A stretch of 34,515 bases of DNA, taken from DASRVA01 sp035687745 (lineage in GTDB: Bacteria; Gemmatimonadota; Gemmatimonadetes; JACCXV01; JAHWKZ01). The DNA lies in contig DASRVA010000038.1 of assembly GCA_035687745.1 (NCBI GenBank), positions 1-34,515 of the forward strand, written 5' to 3'. Made by a program: the position numbers and the translations under genes. Numbering within the stretch: position 1 is the first letter of the stretch; every line of letters begins with the position of its first letter. Below the pieces are notes generated by a model that was not told the DNA's origin, made no database searches, and saw nothing but the letters and a program-made list of their open reading frames with translations. This document shows, in pieces, positions 17,199 to 25,125 of this stretch.

Positions 17199-17644
17199 AA
17201 GAACTCCTTGAGCAGGTTTCCGGCCTCGACGGCGGCGACCCCACGGACGACCTCGATCCGGTGATTGAGGCGCGCGTCCTCGACGAGGTTCTCCAGGCTC
17301 CCGCACATGCCGGCCTTGGGGTCATCGGCGCCGTACACGAGCCGCTCGATCCGCGCCAGGACGCACGCACCGGCGCACATCGCACAGGGCTCGAGCGTGA
17401 CGTACAGCGTGGCTCCCGTCAGGCGCCAGGAGCCAAGCCCGCGCGCCGCTTCGCGGAGGGCGAGGATCTCGGCGTGCGCGGTAGGATCCTGCCAGGCCTC
17501 GGTGCGATTCGCTCCGCGTCCGACGGTCTCGCCGTCGACCACGACCAGAGCCCCGACGGGAACATCCCCCCCGGCCGCCGCCTCCCGGGCAAGGGACAGC
17601 GCCTCCGCCATCCAGCGGCCATGGAGGTCCTTCCCCGTATCCAC
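17162..17644 (-). CDS. tadA: tRNA-specific adenosine deaminase TadA
   Basis: This 160-residue protein has the zinc-dependent deaminase core: HAE at residues 57-59 (His ligand and catalytic Glu) and PCAMC at 86-90 (two Cys ligands). The order and the NRTEAWQDPTAHAEI context are those of TadA, which converts A34 to inosine in tRNA-Arg(ACG) and is normally essential. Length is typical (150-170). The first possible start is a GTG at 17644; the ATG at 17611 would give 149 residues and also fits the family. Its 3' end overlaps the small membrane protein gene. It stands alone on its strand, close to tRNA-Ser(CGA). Confidence 0.93.
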   Translation of the reverse strand: MDTGKDLHGRWMAEALSLAREAAAGGDVPVGALVVVDGETVGRGANRTEAWQDPTAHAEILALREAARGLGSWRLTGATLYVTLEPCAMCAGACVLARIERLVYGADDPKAGMCGSLENLVEDARLNHRIEVVRGVAAVEAGNLLKEFFHQRRRRGTRSR

Positions 17645-17745
17645 TTGAGCGATCAGGAAGTTACCCGGGCCGGGCTGTCCCGCCCATGTCCTCGTACCCG
17701 TGACCGTGTGGCTGGCTATCGCGCTCCCACTAAGATCAAGCCGCG

Positions 17746-19569
17746 GTGAACATTCTTGGCATCACCGGGGGCACGCTGGGGGGCGCGGCGCTCGTCAGAG
17801 ACGGCCGGGTCGTCGCCGCCGTTCATGAGGAGCGGCTGAACCGGCTCAAATCCTCCCAGGGCTTCCCGTGGCAGTCGATTCGCGAGGTCCTCGACCTGGG
17901 GGGCATCGGGCCGGGCGAAGTCGACGTCGTCGCCCACGCAGCCCGCCGGGCCTTTCTGATCGCCGAGCCGCACGAGTTCGACGGCTGGCTGGCCGAACGG
18001 CCCGCCAGCGGGCGCCGCGTCACAGAAGCCGTCACCATGTCCACCCAGGTTCCGGACCCCATCCAGCGATTGATGTTTCTCCTCGGCAAGAGCGACACCC
18101 TCTGGAAAGGCGCGCAGATGGCTCGAATCGTGGCCACGCTTCCCAACCGGTCGCGCATCCGCAGCCTCCTTCGCGGGCGGCTCGGGATCACGGCTCCTCT
18201 CGAGACCATCGACCACCACCACGCCCATGCCTACGGGGCCTATTACACCGCCGGCCGACCGGAGGCGACCGTGATCACCCTCGACGGTGGTGGAGACGGC
18301 TTCTGCTCCAAGGTCTATCGGGCTCGCGGGGGGAGCCTGCACCGCCTCGATGGCACGACCACGTTCCACTCCATCGGCAACTACTACGCGTACGTGACCA
18401 AGATTCTGGGCTACAAGGCGCAGCTCCACGAGGGGAAGATCACCGGTCTCGCGGCCCACGGGGAGCCGCGCTTCGTGGAGCTCCTGCGAGGCTTCATCGA
18501 CTACGATGCGCGGCGCGACCGGTTCGTCAACCGCGGCGGCCGCATGCTGTGGGCCGCGATCGACCAGCTCCGGGCCGCGCTCCCCCCGGCCTACCCTCCG
18601 GAGGATCTGGCGGCCTCGATCCAGCAGCTGCTCGAGGAGGCGGTGACGGCCTTCGTCGCCCGCTGGGTGCGTGAGACGGGCCTTCCCCACGTGGTCCTCT
18701 CCGGGGGGGTGTTCGCCAACGTAAAGGTCAACCAGCGGATCCACGAGCTGCCGGAGGTCGAGAGCGTGACCATCCACCCCGCGATGACGGACGCCGGCCT
18801 CGGGGTAGGTGCGGCCTTCGGCAGCTACGCCCGTCGTCCCGAGGCGAGCTCCCATCCGTTCGCGGACGCCCAGCTCGAGCAGGTGTATCTCGGGCCGAGC
18901 TGGGACCAGGAGGCGATGTCGACCGCCCTCCGCGATGCGGAACTTTCGGTGGCCCGCCCCGGCGACCTGGAGGCCCGAGTCGCCGAGCTATTGGCCCAAG
19001 GCGCAATCGTGGCGCGCTACGACGGAGCCATGGAGTACGGGCCGCGGGCGCTCGGGAACCGCAGTATCCTGTATCAAGCCACCGACGCGAGCGTGAACGA
19101 CTGGCTGAACAAGCGGCTCCACAGAACCGAGTTCATGCCTTTCGCGCCCGTGACTCTCGCGGACAGCGCCGGGCGCTGCTACCGTAATCTGGAAGGGGCC
19201 GAGTACACGGCCCGCTTCATGACGATCACGTTCGACTGCACCGAATGGATGAAGCGCGAGATGCCGGCCGTCGTGCACGTCGACGGAACGGCGCGGCCGC
19301 AACTGCTGGATCGTGAGACCAATCCCTCCTATTTCCGGATCCTCGAGCGCTACGAACGTCTGACGGGGCTCAACTCGATCGTGAACACGAGCTTCAACAT
19401 GCACGAGGAGCCAATCGTCTGCTCCCCCGAGGACGCCGTGCGGGGGTTCCTGGAGGCAAAGCTGGACTATTTGGCGATGGGGCCGTTCCTGGCGGCGAGG
19501 GATGCCGAGTCCCTCCAGTCCGGCGGACGCGAACACAGCGCGCACCCGTCGATGCGCGACCGGGGATAG
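17746..19569 (+). CDS. NodU/TobZ-family O-carbamoyltransferase
   Basis: This 607-residue cytosolic protein belongs to the NodU/CmcH/TobZ family, which makes carbamoyl-adenylate from carbamoyl phosphate and ATP and moves the carbamoyl group to a hydroxyl. The N-terminal ASKHA-like fold starts MNILGITGGTLGGAALVRDG. The His cluster DHHHAHAYGAYY (156-167) is the metal site, LDGGGDG (179-185) a nucleotide-site motif, and GKITGLAAHG (230-239) is conserved. The C-terminal YrdC-like/Carbam_trans_C part has EYGPRALGNRSIL and NTSFNMHEEPIVCSPEDA. The start is a GTG at 17746 without a clear ribosome site; TAAGAT 9 nt upstream could be a -10 box of a leaderless message, which is speculative. It heads a three-gene block with the GT-C-like and SGNH genes, so its target is probably a glycan. 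Confidence 0.92.
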   Translation: MNILGITGGTLGGAALVRDGRVVAAVHEERLNRLKSSQGFPWQSIREVLDLGGIGPGEVDVVAHAARRAFLIAEPHEFDGWLAERPASGRRVTEAVTMSTQVPDPIQRLMFLLGKSDTLWKGAQMARIVATLPNRSRIRSLLRGRLGITAPLETIDHHHAHAYGAYYTAGRPEATVITLDGGGDGFCSKVYRARGGSLHRLDGTTTFHSIGNYYAYVTKILGYKAQLHEGKITGLAAHGEPRFVELLRGFIDYDARRDRFVNRGGRMLWAAIDQLRAALPPAYPPEDLAASIQQLLEEAVTAFVARWVRETGLPHVVLSGGVFANVKVNQRIHELPEVESVTIHPAMTDAGLGVGAAFGSYARRPEASSHPFADAQLEQVYLGPSWDQEAMSTALRDAELSVARPGDLEARVAELLAQGAIVARYDGAMEYGPRALGNRSILYQATDASVNDWLNKRLHRTEFMPFAPVTLADSAGRCYRNLEGAEYTARFMTITFDCTEWMKREMPAVVHVDGTARPQLLDRETNPSYFRILERYERLTGLNSIVNTSFNMHEEPIVCSPEDAVRGFLEAKLDYLAMGPFLAARDAESLQSGGREHSAHPSMRDRG

Positions 19570-19577
19570 TCGGGCGA

Positions 19578-21260
19578 GTGCTGCAACGACCCATGGCCGC
19601 GTACTGCATGGGTCTCTGCATCGCACTCGGGGCCTTGCAGGCTCTCTCTGGCGCCCTCCGGCCATACAGCAATCCAGATGGTCTCTCGTACATAGAATTG
19701 GGTGAAGCCTATCTAAGAGGGGACTGGGGTGCGGCCATCAACCGATACTGGAGCCCCCTCTACGGCCTGGTCCTCGCCTTCGCGCTGCGCGTCATGCGGC
19801 CTGCCGCGGCGTGGGAACTTCCGCTGATCCACGCCGTCAACTTCGGAATCTTTCTACTCTGCCTCGCATGTTTCCTCTTCTTCTGGCGGGAGGTCATGCG
19901 GCGCCGGCTTGCCAGTCCTCGTTCGTCCGCGACCGACGGCATGACCTTCTCCTGGACTGCCTGGACCGTACTCGGCTTCGCCCTGTTCGCCTGGTCGTCG
20001 CTGACGCTGGTGGGCGTTCAACGGCTGACGCCCGACATGCTGGCCTCGGCGCTGGTCTACGCGCTCGCCGGCTACCTGCTCCGTCTGCAGGAGGATTCGC
20101 GCGGTCGTTACGGTTTCCTTCTCTTCGGGTCGGCGCTGGGACTGGTCTGTCTGGCCCGTTTGGCCCTCCTTCCTGTCGCGCTCGTGTTCCTGGGCGTGTG
20201 TCTGGCTTCGACCGGGAGCCGGCGCGGAACGCTCGCTGCCTTTGGGTCCTTCGCGCTTCTGGTCGGACCCCTGCTGATCGCGCTGTCCTTTCGCGAGGGT
20301 CGACCGAGCCTCGGTGCGGCGGCCAGGCTGAACTATGCCTGGTATGTCAACGGTGTTCCTTCGGTGCACTGGCGTGGCGAACCTCCGGGCAGCGGGGAGC
20401 CTTTGCATCCCACACGCCAGCTCCTGGAATCCCCACCCGTATACGAGTTCGGGGGACCCGTCGAGGGGACGTATTCGCCCTGGTACGACCCGGCCTACTG
20501 GGAGGAAGGACTCCGACCACGATTCGACCCGAGGGGTCAGATGCGGGCCGTTTCGCGAGTCGTGAGGGATTACAACGAATGGTTCCTGCGCAAGCTGAGC
20601 GGGGCCATGGCGGCGGTGCTGCTGCTGTACGGCCTGACCCGCGGGCGGGTCGGCTGGCTGCGCGAACTCGTCTCCTGGTGGGTCCTCCTCGTGCCCGCGC
20701 TGGCCGCCATCGCCATGTACTCGCTGGTCTATGTGGAAGGCCGGCACATCGCATCCTTCGTCGTGCTGACATGGGCGGCGCTCCTGGCCGCAGTGCGTCT
20801 GCCGGAGACACCGCTGGCGCGTCGGCTCGTGTCGGTGGCCGCCGCGCTGATCGTTCTGGTGTTCGCGATCAACGTCGGGACAGATGCCGTCAAGACGGTG
20901 AGGAGCTTCCCGAGCGGGCCGCGAGAACGGCCCTCGGACTTGGCCGAAGGCCTCCACCGGATGGGGGTTCAGGTAGGAGATCCCGTGGCCTACGTCGGAC
21001 CGGCGATGCACGATGCGTTCTGGGCCCGCCTGGCTGGAGTGGACATCGTCGCCGAGGCCTACTTCCAGCCTGGTCCGGAGTTCTGGGCCGACGCCGAGTC
21101 CCAGCGAAGGGTGGTCGATGCCCTCTTCTCGGCCCGGACCCGGGCGATCGTGGCCGAGAATGTCCCCGCCGGCGCCCATCACGGGAATTGGAGGAGGATC
21201 GGAGCCACCGACCACTTCCTCCTCTGGAAGGCTCCTCCTCGCGGGACGACCGCGAAGTGA
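19578..21260 (+). CDS. Multi-pass GT-C-like membrane protein, uncharacterised (copy A)
   Basis: This 560-residue protein has about ten hydrophobic segments, the first at about 6-23. The loop after it carries NPDGLSYIELGEAYLRGDW (32-50), in the place where GT-C enzymes keep their catalytic Asp. A large periplasmic loop contains YVNGVPSVHW and PPVYEFGGPVEGTYSPWYDP. A soluble C-terminal part ends near NWRRIGATDHFLLWK. It is clearly homologous along its whole length to the protein at 22335-24035. I infer a polyprenyl-phosphate-sugar-dependent transferase or a polymerase, but no characterised family is recognised. Start is the GTG at 19578, 8 bp after the carbamoyltransferase stop; an ATG at 19593 is possible. 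The end overlaps the SGNH gene as GTGA. Confidence 0.8.
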   Translation: MLQRPMAAYCMGLCIALGALQALSGALRPYSNPDGLSYIELGEAYLRGDWGAAINRYWSPLYGLVLAFALRVMRPAAAWELPLIHAVNFGIFLLCLACFLFFWREVMRRRLASPRSSATDGMTFSWTAWTVLGFALFAWSSLTLVGVQRLTPDMLASALVYALAGYLLRLQEDSRGRYGFLLFGSALGLVCLARLALLPVALVFLGVCLASTGSRRGTLAAFGSFALLVGPLLIALSFREGRPSLGAAARLNYAWYVNGVPSVHWRGEPPGSGEPLHPTRQLLESPPVYEFGGPVEGTYSPWYDPAYWEEGLRPRFDPRGQMRAVSRVVRDYNEWFLRKLSGAMAAVLLLYGLTRGRVGWLRELVSWWVLLVPALAAIAMYSLVYVEGRHIASFVVLTWAALLAAVRLPETPLARRLVSVAAALIVLVFAINVGTDAVKTVRSFPSGPRERPSDLAEGLHRMGVQVGDPVAYVGPAMHDAFWARLAGVDIVAEAYFQPGPEFWADAESQRRVVDALFSARTRAIVAENVPAGAHHGNWRRIGATDHFLLWKAPPRGTTAK

Positions 21261-22444
21261 CCGAGCGCACGAAGAACCTGGCCCTTTTTGCCGTCGTTCT
21301 GGTGATCGTGGACCTGGTGGCCGCCCAAGCGTACAACCGCATCGTCCTGGCACCTCCTCCGGAGCCGGTTCGCACGCCCTCTCCGGTCTATCACCACGAC
21401 CTGCGGAAGAACGTGGACAGCTGGTCCCGCTGGGGGCTGGTCCGCTATCCGCTTCGGACCAATAACCTCGGCTTTCGCGACGAACGGGTGCGGGAGGTGC
21501 CCTTCTGCTCGGAAGGCCTTCGCCTCCTCCTGGTCGGTGATTCCTTCACCGAGGGGATCGGCGTCGCCTATCCGGAGACGTTCGCCGGGATCCTCGCGCG
21601 CGAGCTTCGTACGCAGGACGTCGAGGTCCTCAACGCGGGCGTGGTGTCCTACTCCCCCACCATCTATTACCGGAAGACCCGATATCTGCTGGAGGATCTG
21701 GGGCTGGATATCGACATGCTGGTCGTCTTCCTCGATGGCTCGGACATCCCGGACGAAGCCTGGCTCGACCGGTACGGCCGAGTTCGAGTCACCCTGGAAG
21801 AGAAGGGAACCTCGGCGACGACCTCGCGCAGGCCGCCGTTCGAGCAGCTCAAGCACGTCCTTCAGCAGCACTCGCTCATCATGAAGGCGGCGGCCACGCT
21901 TCGACTTGTCGTCCAGGAGCGCCTCGACGAAAAACGGCGTCGTGACCGGCTGGCCCTGGACGCCAGGGGGGTGGCCTGGGACTATGACCCGGAGGCCTAC
22001 CGGGACTACGGCGAGCAGGGGCTGCGCCGGGCGGCCGTCTACATGGACAGCCTGCTCGCGCTCTCGCGCGCTCACGAGCTGCCGATGGCGGTGGCGGTCT
22101 ACCCCTGGCCGGACCACATCTACCGGCGGATGCTCGACTCCCGTCAGAGGACGTTCTGGCGGACATGGTCGAGCCGGCGTGGGATCCCTTTCTTCGATCT
22201 GTTTCCGGCGTTCATCGGCGGGCGGGATCCGGAGAAGACGATCCGCGATTACCACGTTCCGTACGACTCCCACTGGAACACGGCGGGACACCGCCGGGTC
22301 GCCGGTGCCGTGCTCGAGGCGGGTCTCACCGAGTTCATCGAGGAGACGCGGAGCCGGTGGCCGGAAGGTAGGCCCAGTGGCTCGTGTCCCCAATCTTCCT
22401 CCAACCGTTCCGTGACGCGTGCGGTGGAACCCGCTCCGCGATGA
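21257..22444 (+). CDS. Membrane-anchored SGNH/GDSL hydrolase-type protein
   Basis: This 395-residue protein has one N-terminal membrane segment (about 8-28), so the catalytic domain is probably periplasmic. SGNH signatures: GDSFTEG at 94-100 with Ser96 as nucleophile, NAGVVSYSP (127-134) for block II, and DSHWN at 337-341 with the Asp-x-His pair. Such proteins remove or transfer acyl groups on glycans; direction cannot be told here. The GTG at 21257 overlaps the preceding stop as GTGA. The last 35 or so residues (after about 360) are Ser/Pro/Arg-rich and lie over the 3' end of the opposing GT-C-like gene. They look like read-through sequence rather than domain. Confidence 0.85.
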   Translation: MTERTKNLALFAVVLVIVDLVAAQAYNRIVLAPPPEPVRTPSPVYHHDLRKNVDSWSRWGLVRYPLRTNNLGFRDERVREVPFCSEGLRLLLVGDSFTEGIGVAYPETFAGILARELRTQDVEVLNAGVVSYSPTIYYRKTRYLLEDLGLDIDMLVVFLDGSDIPDEAWLDRYGRVRVTLEEKGTSATTSRRPPFEQLKHVLQQHSLIMKAAATLRLVVQERLDEKRRRDRLALDARGVAWDYDPEAYRDYGEQGLRRAAVYMDSLLALSRAHELPMAVAVYPWPDHIYRRMLDSRQRTFWRTWSSRRGIPFFDLFPAFIGGRDPEKTIRDYHVPYDSHWNTAGHRRVAGAVLEAGLTEFIEETRSRWPEGRPSGSCPQSSSNRSVTRAVEPAPR

Positions 22445-24035
22445 CCGCCCTGGCTCCCGCTTCCGCGAAGGCTTCGAGGACCGCCTGACGAGTCGAGCCC
22501 GGCGCCTCCCAGAATCGGGGCGCATCCCGGCCGTGGAGCTGAGCCACAATCTTCACGCCGGCCAACCGGGCGAAATGGGCCCCGAACGCGTACCCCACGA
22601 AGCCGATCGATTCTCCCGGACGAACACCGAGCTCCCGGAGGCCCTCGGCGATCTCCGGTGGGGAGCCCACACGTTCAGCGGGCGGGGGCGGCGGCCACGG
22701 CGTTGCGGTCGCAGGGTTGGTGGTCTCGTCCGGCAGCTCGAGACCCAGAAAGGCGCTCCCGTACCCGGCCTCGAACTGCGCGACGGCGACCAGCGTGAAG
22801 AGGGCGAGCACCGCGCCCGAGACCCGCATGAGCCTCTGCGACTCCGCCCCGTCCGGAAGCCGCACATGGGAGAGGATCCCGGCCCAGAACAGGACCACGA
22901 ACGGCGCCACGTAGCGGCCCTCCACGTAGACCAGGGCGTAGAGGCCGAACGCGGCCAGCGCCACCGCCGTGAGGCCCCACCGCCCGTCGAAGCGCGGCCG
23001 GGCCCGATGCGCCGCGCCGATCAGGAGGAGGATCAGGACCGTGGCCAGGAACCCGCCCTGCTGGCGGACGAAGAGCTCGAAGTAGGCCCGGGCGCTGGAC
23101 GTCAGAACGCGCGCCTGCGCCCGCAGCTCGAACCGCGGGCGCAGCCCTTCGTACCAGTACGAAGGATCGTACGAGAGCGGATAGGTGCCCCCGACCGGCG
23201 CGGCGAACTCGTAGACCGGTGGATCGGCGAAGACGAGCCGGGTCGGATGCTCGGGCCGCCCCGTTTCGGACTCGAAGCCGGCCGGCCAGAATGGATACGG
23301 GACCCCGTTGACGTATCGCAGGTAGGTGAGGCGGCCGGCGTCGCCAAAGGTCGGCCGCTCTTTCAAGATCGAGAGCGCCAGGACCAGAGGCAGCGCCACC
23401 GTCAAGAACACGCCGAGCGCGACCGCCGTCCCGCGCAGGGCGTGCCGTCGATCCTTCCCGGCCAGGACCCCGGCGGCCAGGAACGCGAGCCCGAGCGGGA
23501 ACATGACAGCTTTCGCCAGGTAGGCCACCCCGAGCACCAGCCCGTACACCGCGTGCGACGCCTTCGGCGCCCGGCTCGCGCCGATCCGTACCAGGAGTCC
23601 TCCCGCGAAATAGACGAGCGCCGCCACCAGCATGTCCGGGGTGACGGTCCAGATCTTGATAAGGCAGAGCGACGACCAGACGAAGAGCGAGTAGCCCGTC
23701 GCGATCCACGCCCATTCCGGGAACCCGACCTCCTCCCCCGACCGGTCTATCCGCGCGGCCTCACCCAGCCGTCGCCAGAAGAACTCGAAGCCGACGAGCG
23801 CCAGCAGATAGATCCCGAAGTTGACGGCGTGGACGAGCCGGAACTCCCAGGCGGGCGACGGGTCGACGAGCCACATCGCGAGGCCCAGGACCCACGCATA
23901 GAGGGGGCTCCAGACGGCGTTGACCGCCATGCCCCAGTCCCCGCGCAGGTACGCGTCCCCCATGTCGAGGTAGGAGATGCCGTCCTCGCTCATCGATTGA
24001 TGCAGGCCGGCGGCGGCTGCGTGCGCCGCCCCCAT
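22335..24035 (-). CDS. Multi-pass GT-C-like membrane protein, uncharacterised (copy B)
   Basis: Paralogue of the protein at 19578-21260: both share DGxSYxxxGxAYLRGDW after the first membrane segment, HAVNFGI, YVNGVP, PPVYEF, a YDPxYW-GLRPRF block and a soluble C-terminal domain ending near W(R)KIG-T-H. I infer a GT-C fold and a role in glycan transfer or polymerisation. The start is unclear. The ATG at 24035 gives 566 residues but a short N-terminus. A CTG at 24089, overlapping the DUF2304 stop as CTGA, would give a full first membrane segment like copy A. The frame is open up to 24299, but that part is out-of-frame reading of DUF2304. It ends inside the 3' end of the SGNH gene. Confidence 0.8.
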   Translation of the reverse strand: MGAAHAAAAGLHQSMSEDGISYLDMGDAYLRGDWGMAVNAVWSPLYAWVLGLAMWLVDPSPAWEFRLVHAVNFGIYLLALVGFEFFWRRLGEAARIDRSGEEVGFPEWAWIATGYSLFVWSSLCLIKIWTVTPDMLVAALVYFAGGLLVRIGASRAPKASHAVYGLVLGVAYLAKAVMFPLGLAFLAAGVLAGKDRRHALRGTAVALGVFLTVALPLVLALSILKERPTFGDAGRLTYLRYVNGVPYPFWPAGFESETGRPEHPTRLVFADPPVYEFAAPVGGTYPLSYDPSYWYEGLRPRFELRAQARVLTSSARAYFELFVRQQGGFLATVLILLLIGAAHRARPRFDGRWGLTAVALAAFGLYALVYVEGRYVAPFVVLFWAGILSHVRLPDGAESQRLMRVSGAVLALFTLVAVAQFEAGYGSAFLGLELPDETTNPATATPWPPPPPAERVGSPPEIAEGLRELGVRPGESIGFVGYAFGAHFARLAGVKIVAQLHGRDAPRFWEAPGSTRQAVLEAFAEAGARAVIAERVPPHASRNGWRKIGDTSHWAYLPATGSASPR

Positions 24036-24085
24036 CGCGACGGCGAAAACGCGAAACGATGTCCGCGCGATGCGGGTTCCTGAGC

Positions 24086-24439
24086 TCAGGAGGTCGGCTC
24101 CGCCTCTTCGGCCTCCGCTCCGTCCCGCAGCGCGAGCTCGGACACGAGGCGCGTAAGCGCCTGCTCCTGCCGGTCCAGAAGGACGTAGAGTCGAAAGACC
24201 AGATAGCTCAGGAGCGCGACCGAGAGGTACAGGATCGCGTCCGCTCCGCGCCCGACCCCGATCAGCCGCGCCATCCGGGTCGTCGCCCCGGGAAACCACA
24301 CCGCCAGCAGCCCGACCGTCCAGACGGCGGCCCAGAGCAGCGCCCCCGGCCAGCGGATCCGCCCCTTCCGCGTGATCAAGAGGACCCGCAGGATGAGAAA
24401 GCCGAAGATGGCGGTCAGCACAATCTGGATGGGGCTCAT
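24086..24439 (-). CDS. DUF2304 membrane protein
   Basis: This 117-residue protein has three hydrophobic segments (about 3-20, 34-55 and 70-93). The signature GRGADAILYLSVALLSYLVF and a following amphipathic RLYVLLDRQEQALTRLVSEL are typical of DUF2304. Members usually sit beside DPM1-like GT2 genes, as here, and are thought to assist polyprenyl-phosphate-sugar formation or transfer. The start ATG at 24439 overlaps the GT2 stop as ATGA, with GGAGG 6 nt upstream. Low sequence complexity and an acidic tail (EAEEAEPTS) end the protein. Confidence 0.85.
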   Translation of the reverse strand: MSPIQIVLTAIFGFLILRVLLITRKGRIRWPGALLWAAVWTVGLLAVWFPGATTRMARLIGVGRGADAILYLSVALLSYLVFRLYVLLDRQEQALTRLVSELALRDGAEAEEAEPTS

Positions 24440-25125
24440 TGGGACCTCCGCAGAATCAGCTTGGCCAGGGTTTGCAGGCCGACTCCGAAACTCTGTCCTT
24501 TGGAAAGTGAATAGTCCGTGTAGATGACGGTGATCGGCACCTCCGAGATGCGGAATCCGTGGCGGGCGGCCTCGGCCACGATCTCCGAGGACACCTCCAT
24601 GCGACTCGTGCGGAGGTCCATGGATTCCGCCGCCCGCCGGCTCAAGGCGCGGAACCCCGACTGGGTATCGCTGACATGGACCCCGAACAGGGCCCAGGTG
24701 CACAGGTTCGCGAAGCGGTTGGCGACCCGCCGAAGGACGGGCATCCCCTCCGGATTCAGCATCCGTGAACCGATCACCAAGTCGGCTTCTCCCTTGCGGA
24801 TAGGGGCTGCCAGATCCAGCACTTCCTCAGGGACGTGCTGGCCGTCCCCGTCCAGCGTAACGATGATGTCGGCGCCGGCTTCGAGGGCCGCCCTGAGTCC
24901 GGTGGCGATCCCGCCCCCCAGCCCGCGGTTGACGAGGTGCCGGTACACCTGCGCGCCGGCCGCGCGCGCCTCATCCCCGGTGGAGTCGCCGGATCCGTCG
25001 TCGACCACGATCACGGCCTCAGCGAACTCCCGGACGGCCCGGACCACCGGCCCGATGTGCCCGGCCTCGTTGTATGCCGGGATCACGGCGACCAGCTTCG
25101 ATCCGCCTTCCCTGACGCTATCCAT
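24436..25125 (-). CDS. DPM1-like family 2 glycosyltransferase
   Basis: This 229-residue GT2 resembles polyprenyl-phosphate mannose/glucose synthases. It has VAVIPAYNEAGHIG (12-25), VDDGS (41-45), the metal-binding DGDGQH (92-97), and the downstream DTQSGFRALSR acceptor-loop motif typical of the DPM group. No C-terminal membrane helices are present; DUF2304 next door may supply the anchor. It would load a sugar onto polyprenyl phosphate, the donor type used by GT-C enzymes such as the neighbouring copy B. The ATG at 25125 has GGAGGG 6 nt upstream and overlaps the preceding GT4 gene by 8 bp. Confidence 0.92.
   Translation of the reverse strand: MDSVREGGSKLVAVIPAYNEAGHIGPVVRAVREFAEAVIVVDDGSGDSTGDEARAAGAQVYRHLVNRGLGGGIATGLRAALEAGADIIVTLDGDGQHVPEEVLDLAAPIRKGEADLVIGSRMLNPEGMPVLRRVANRFANLCTWALFGVHVSDTQSGFRALSRRAAESMDLRTSRMEVSSEIVAEAARHGFRISEVPITVIYTDYSLSKGQSFGVGLQTLAKLILRRSQ

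Noticed and set aside
24079..24090. Perfect 12-bp palindrome CCTGAGCTCAGG
   Set aside because: It lies over the DUF2304 stop codon within a tightly packed gene pair, with no spacing suited to an operator or terminator; likely chance.
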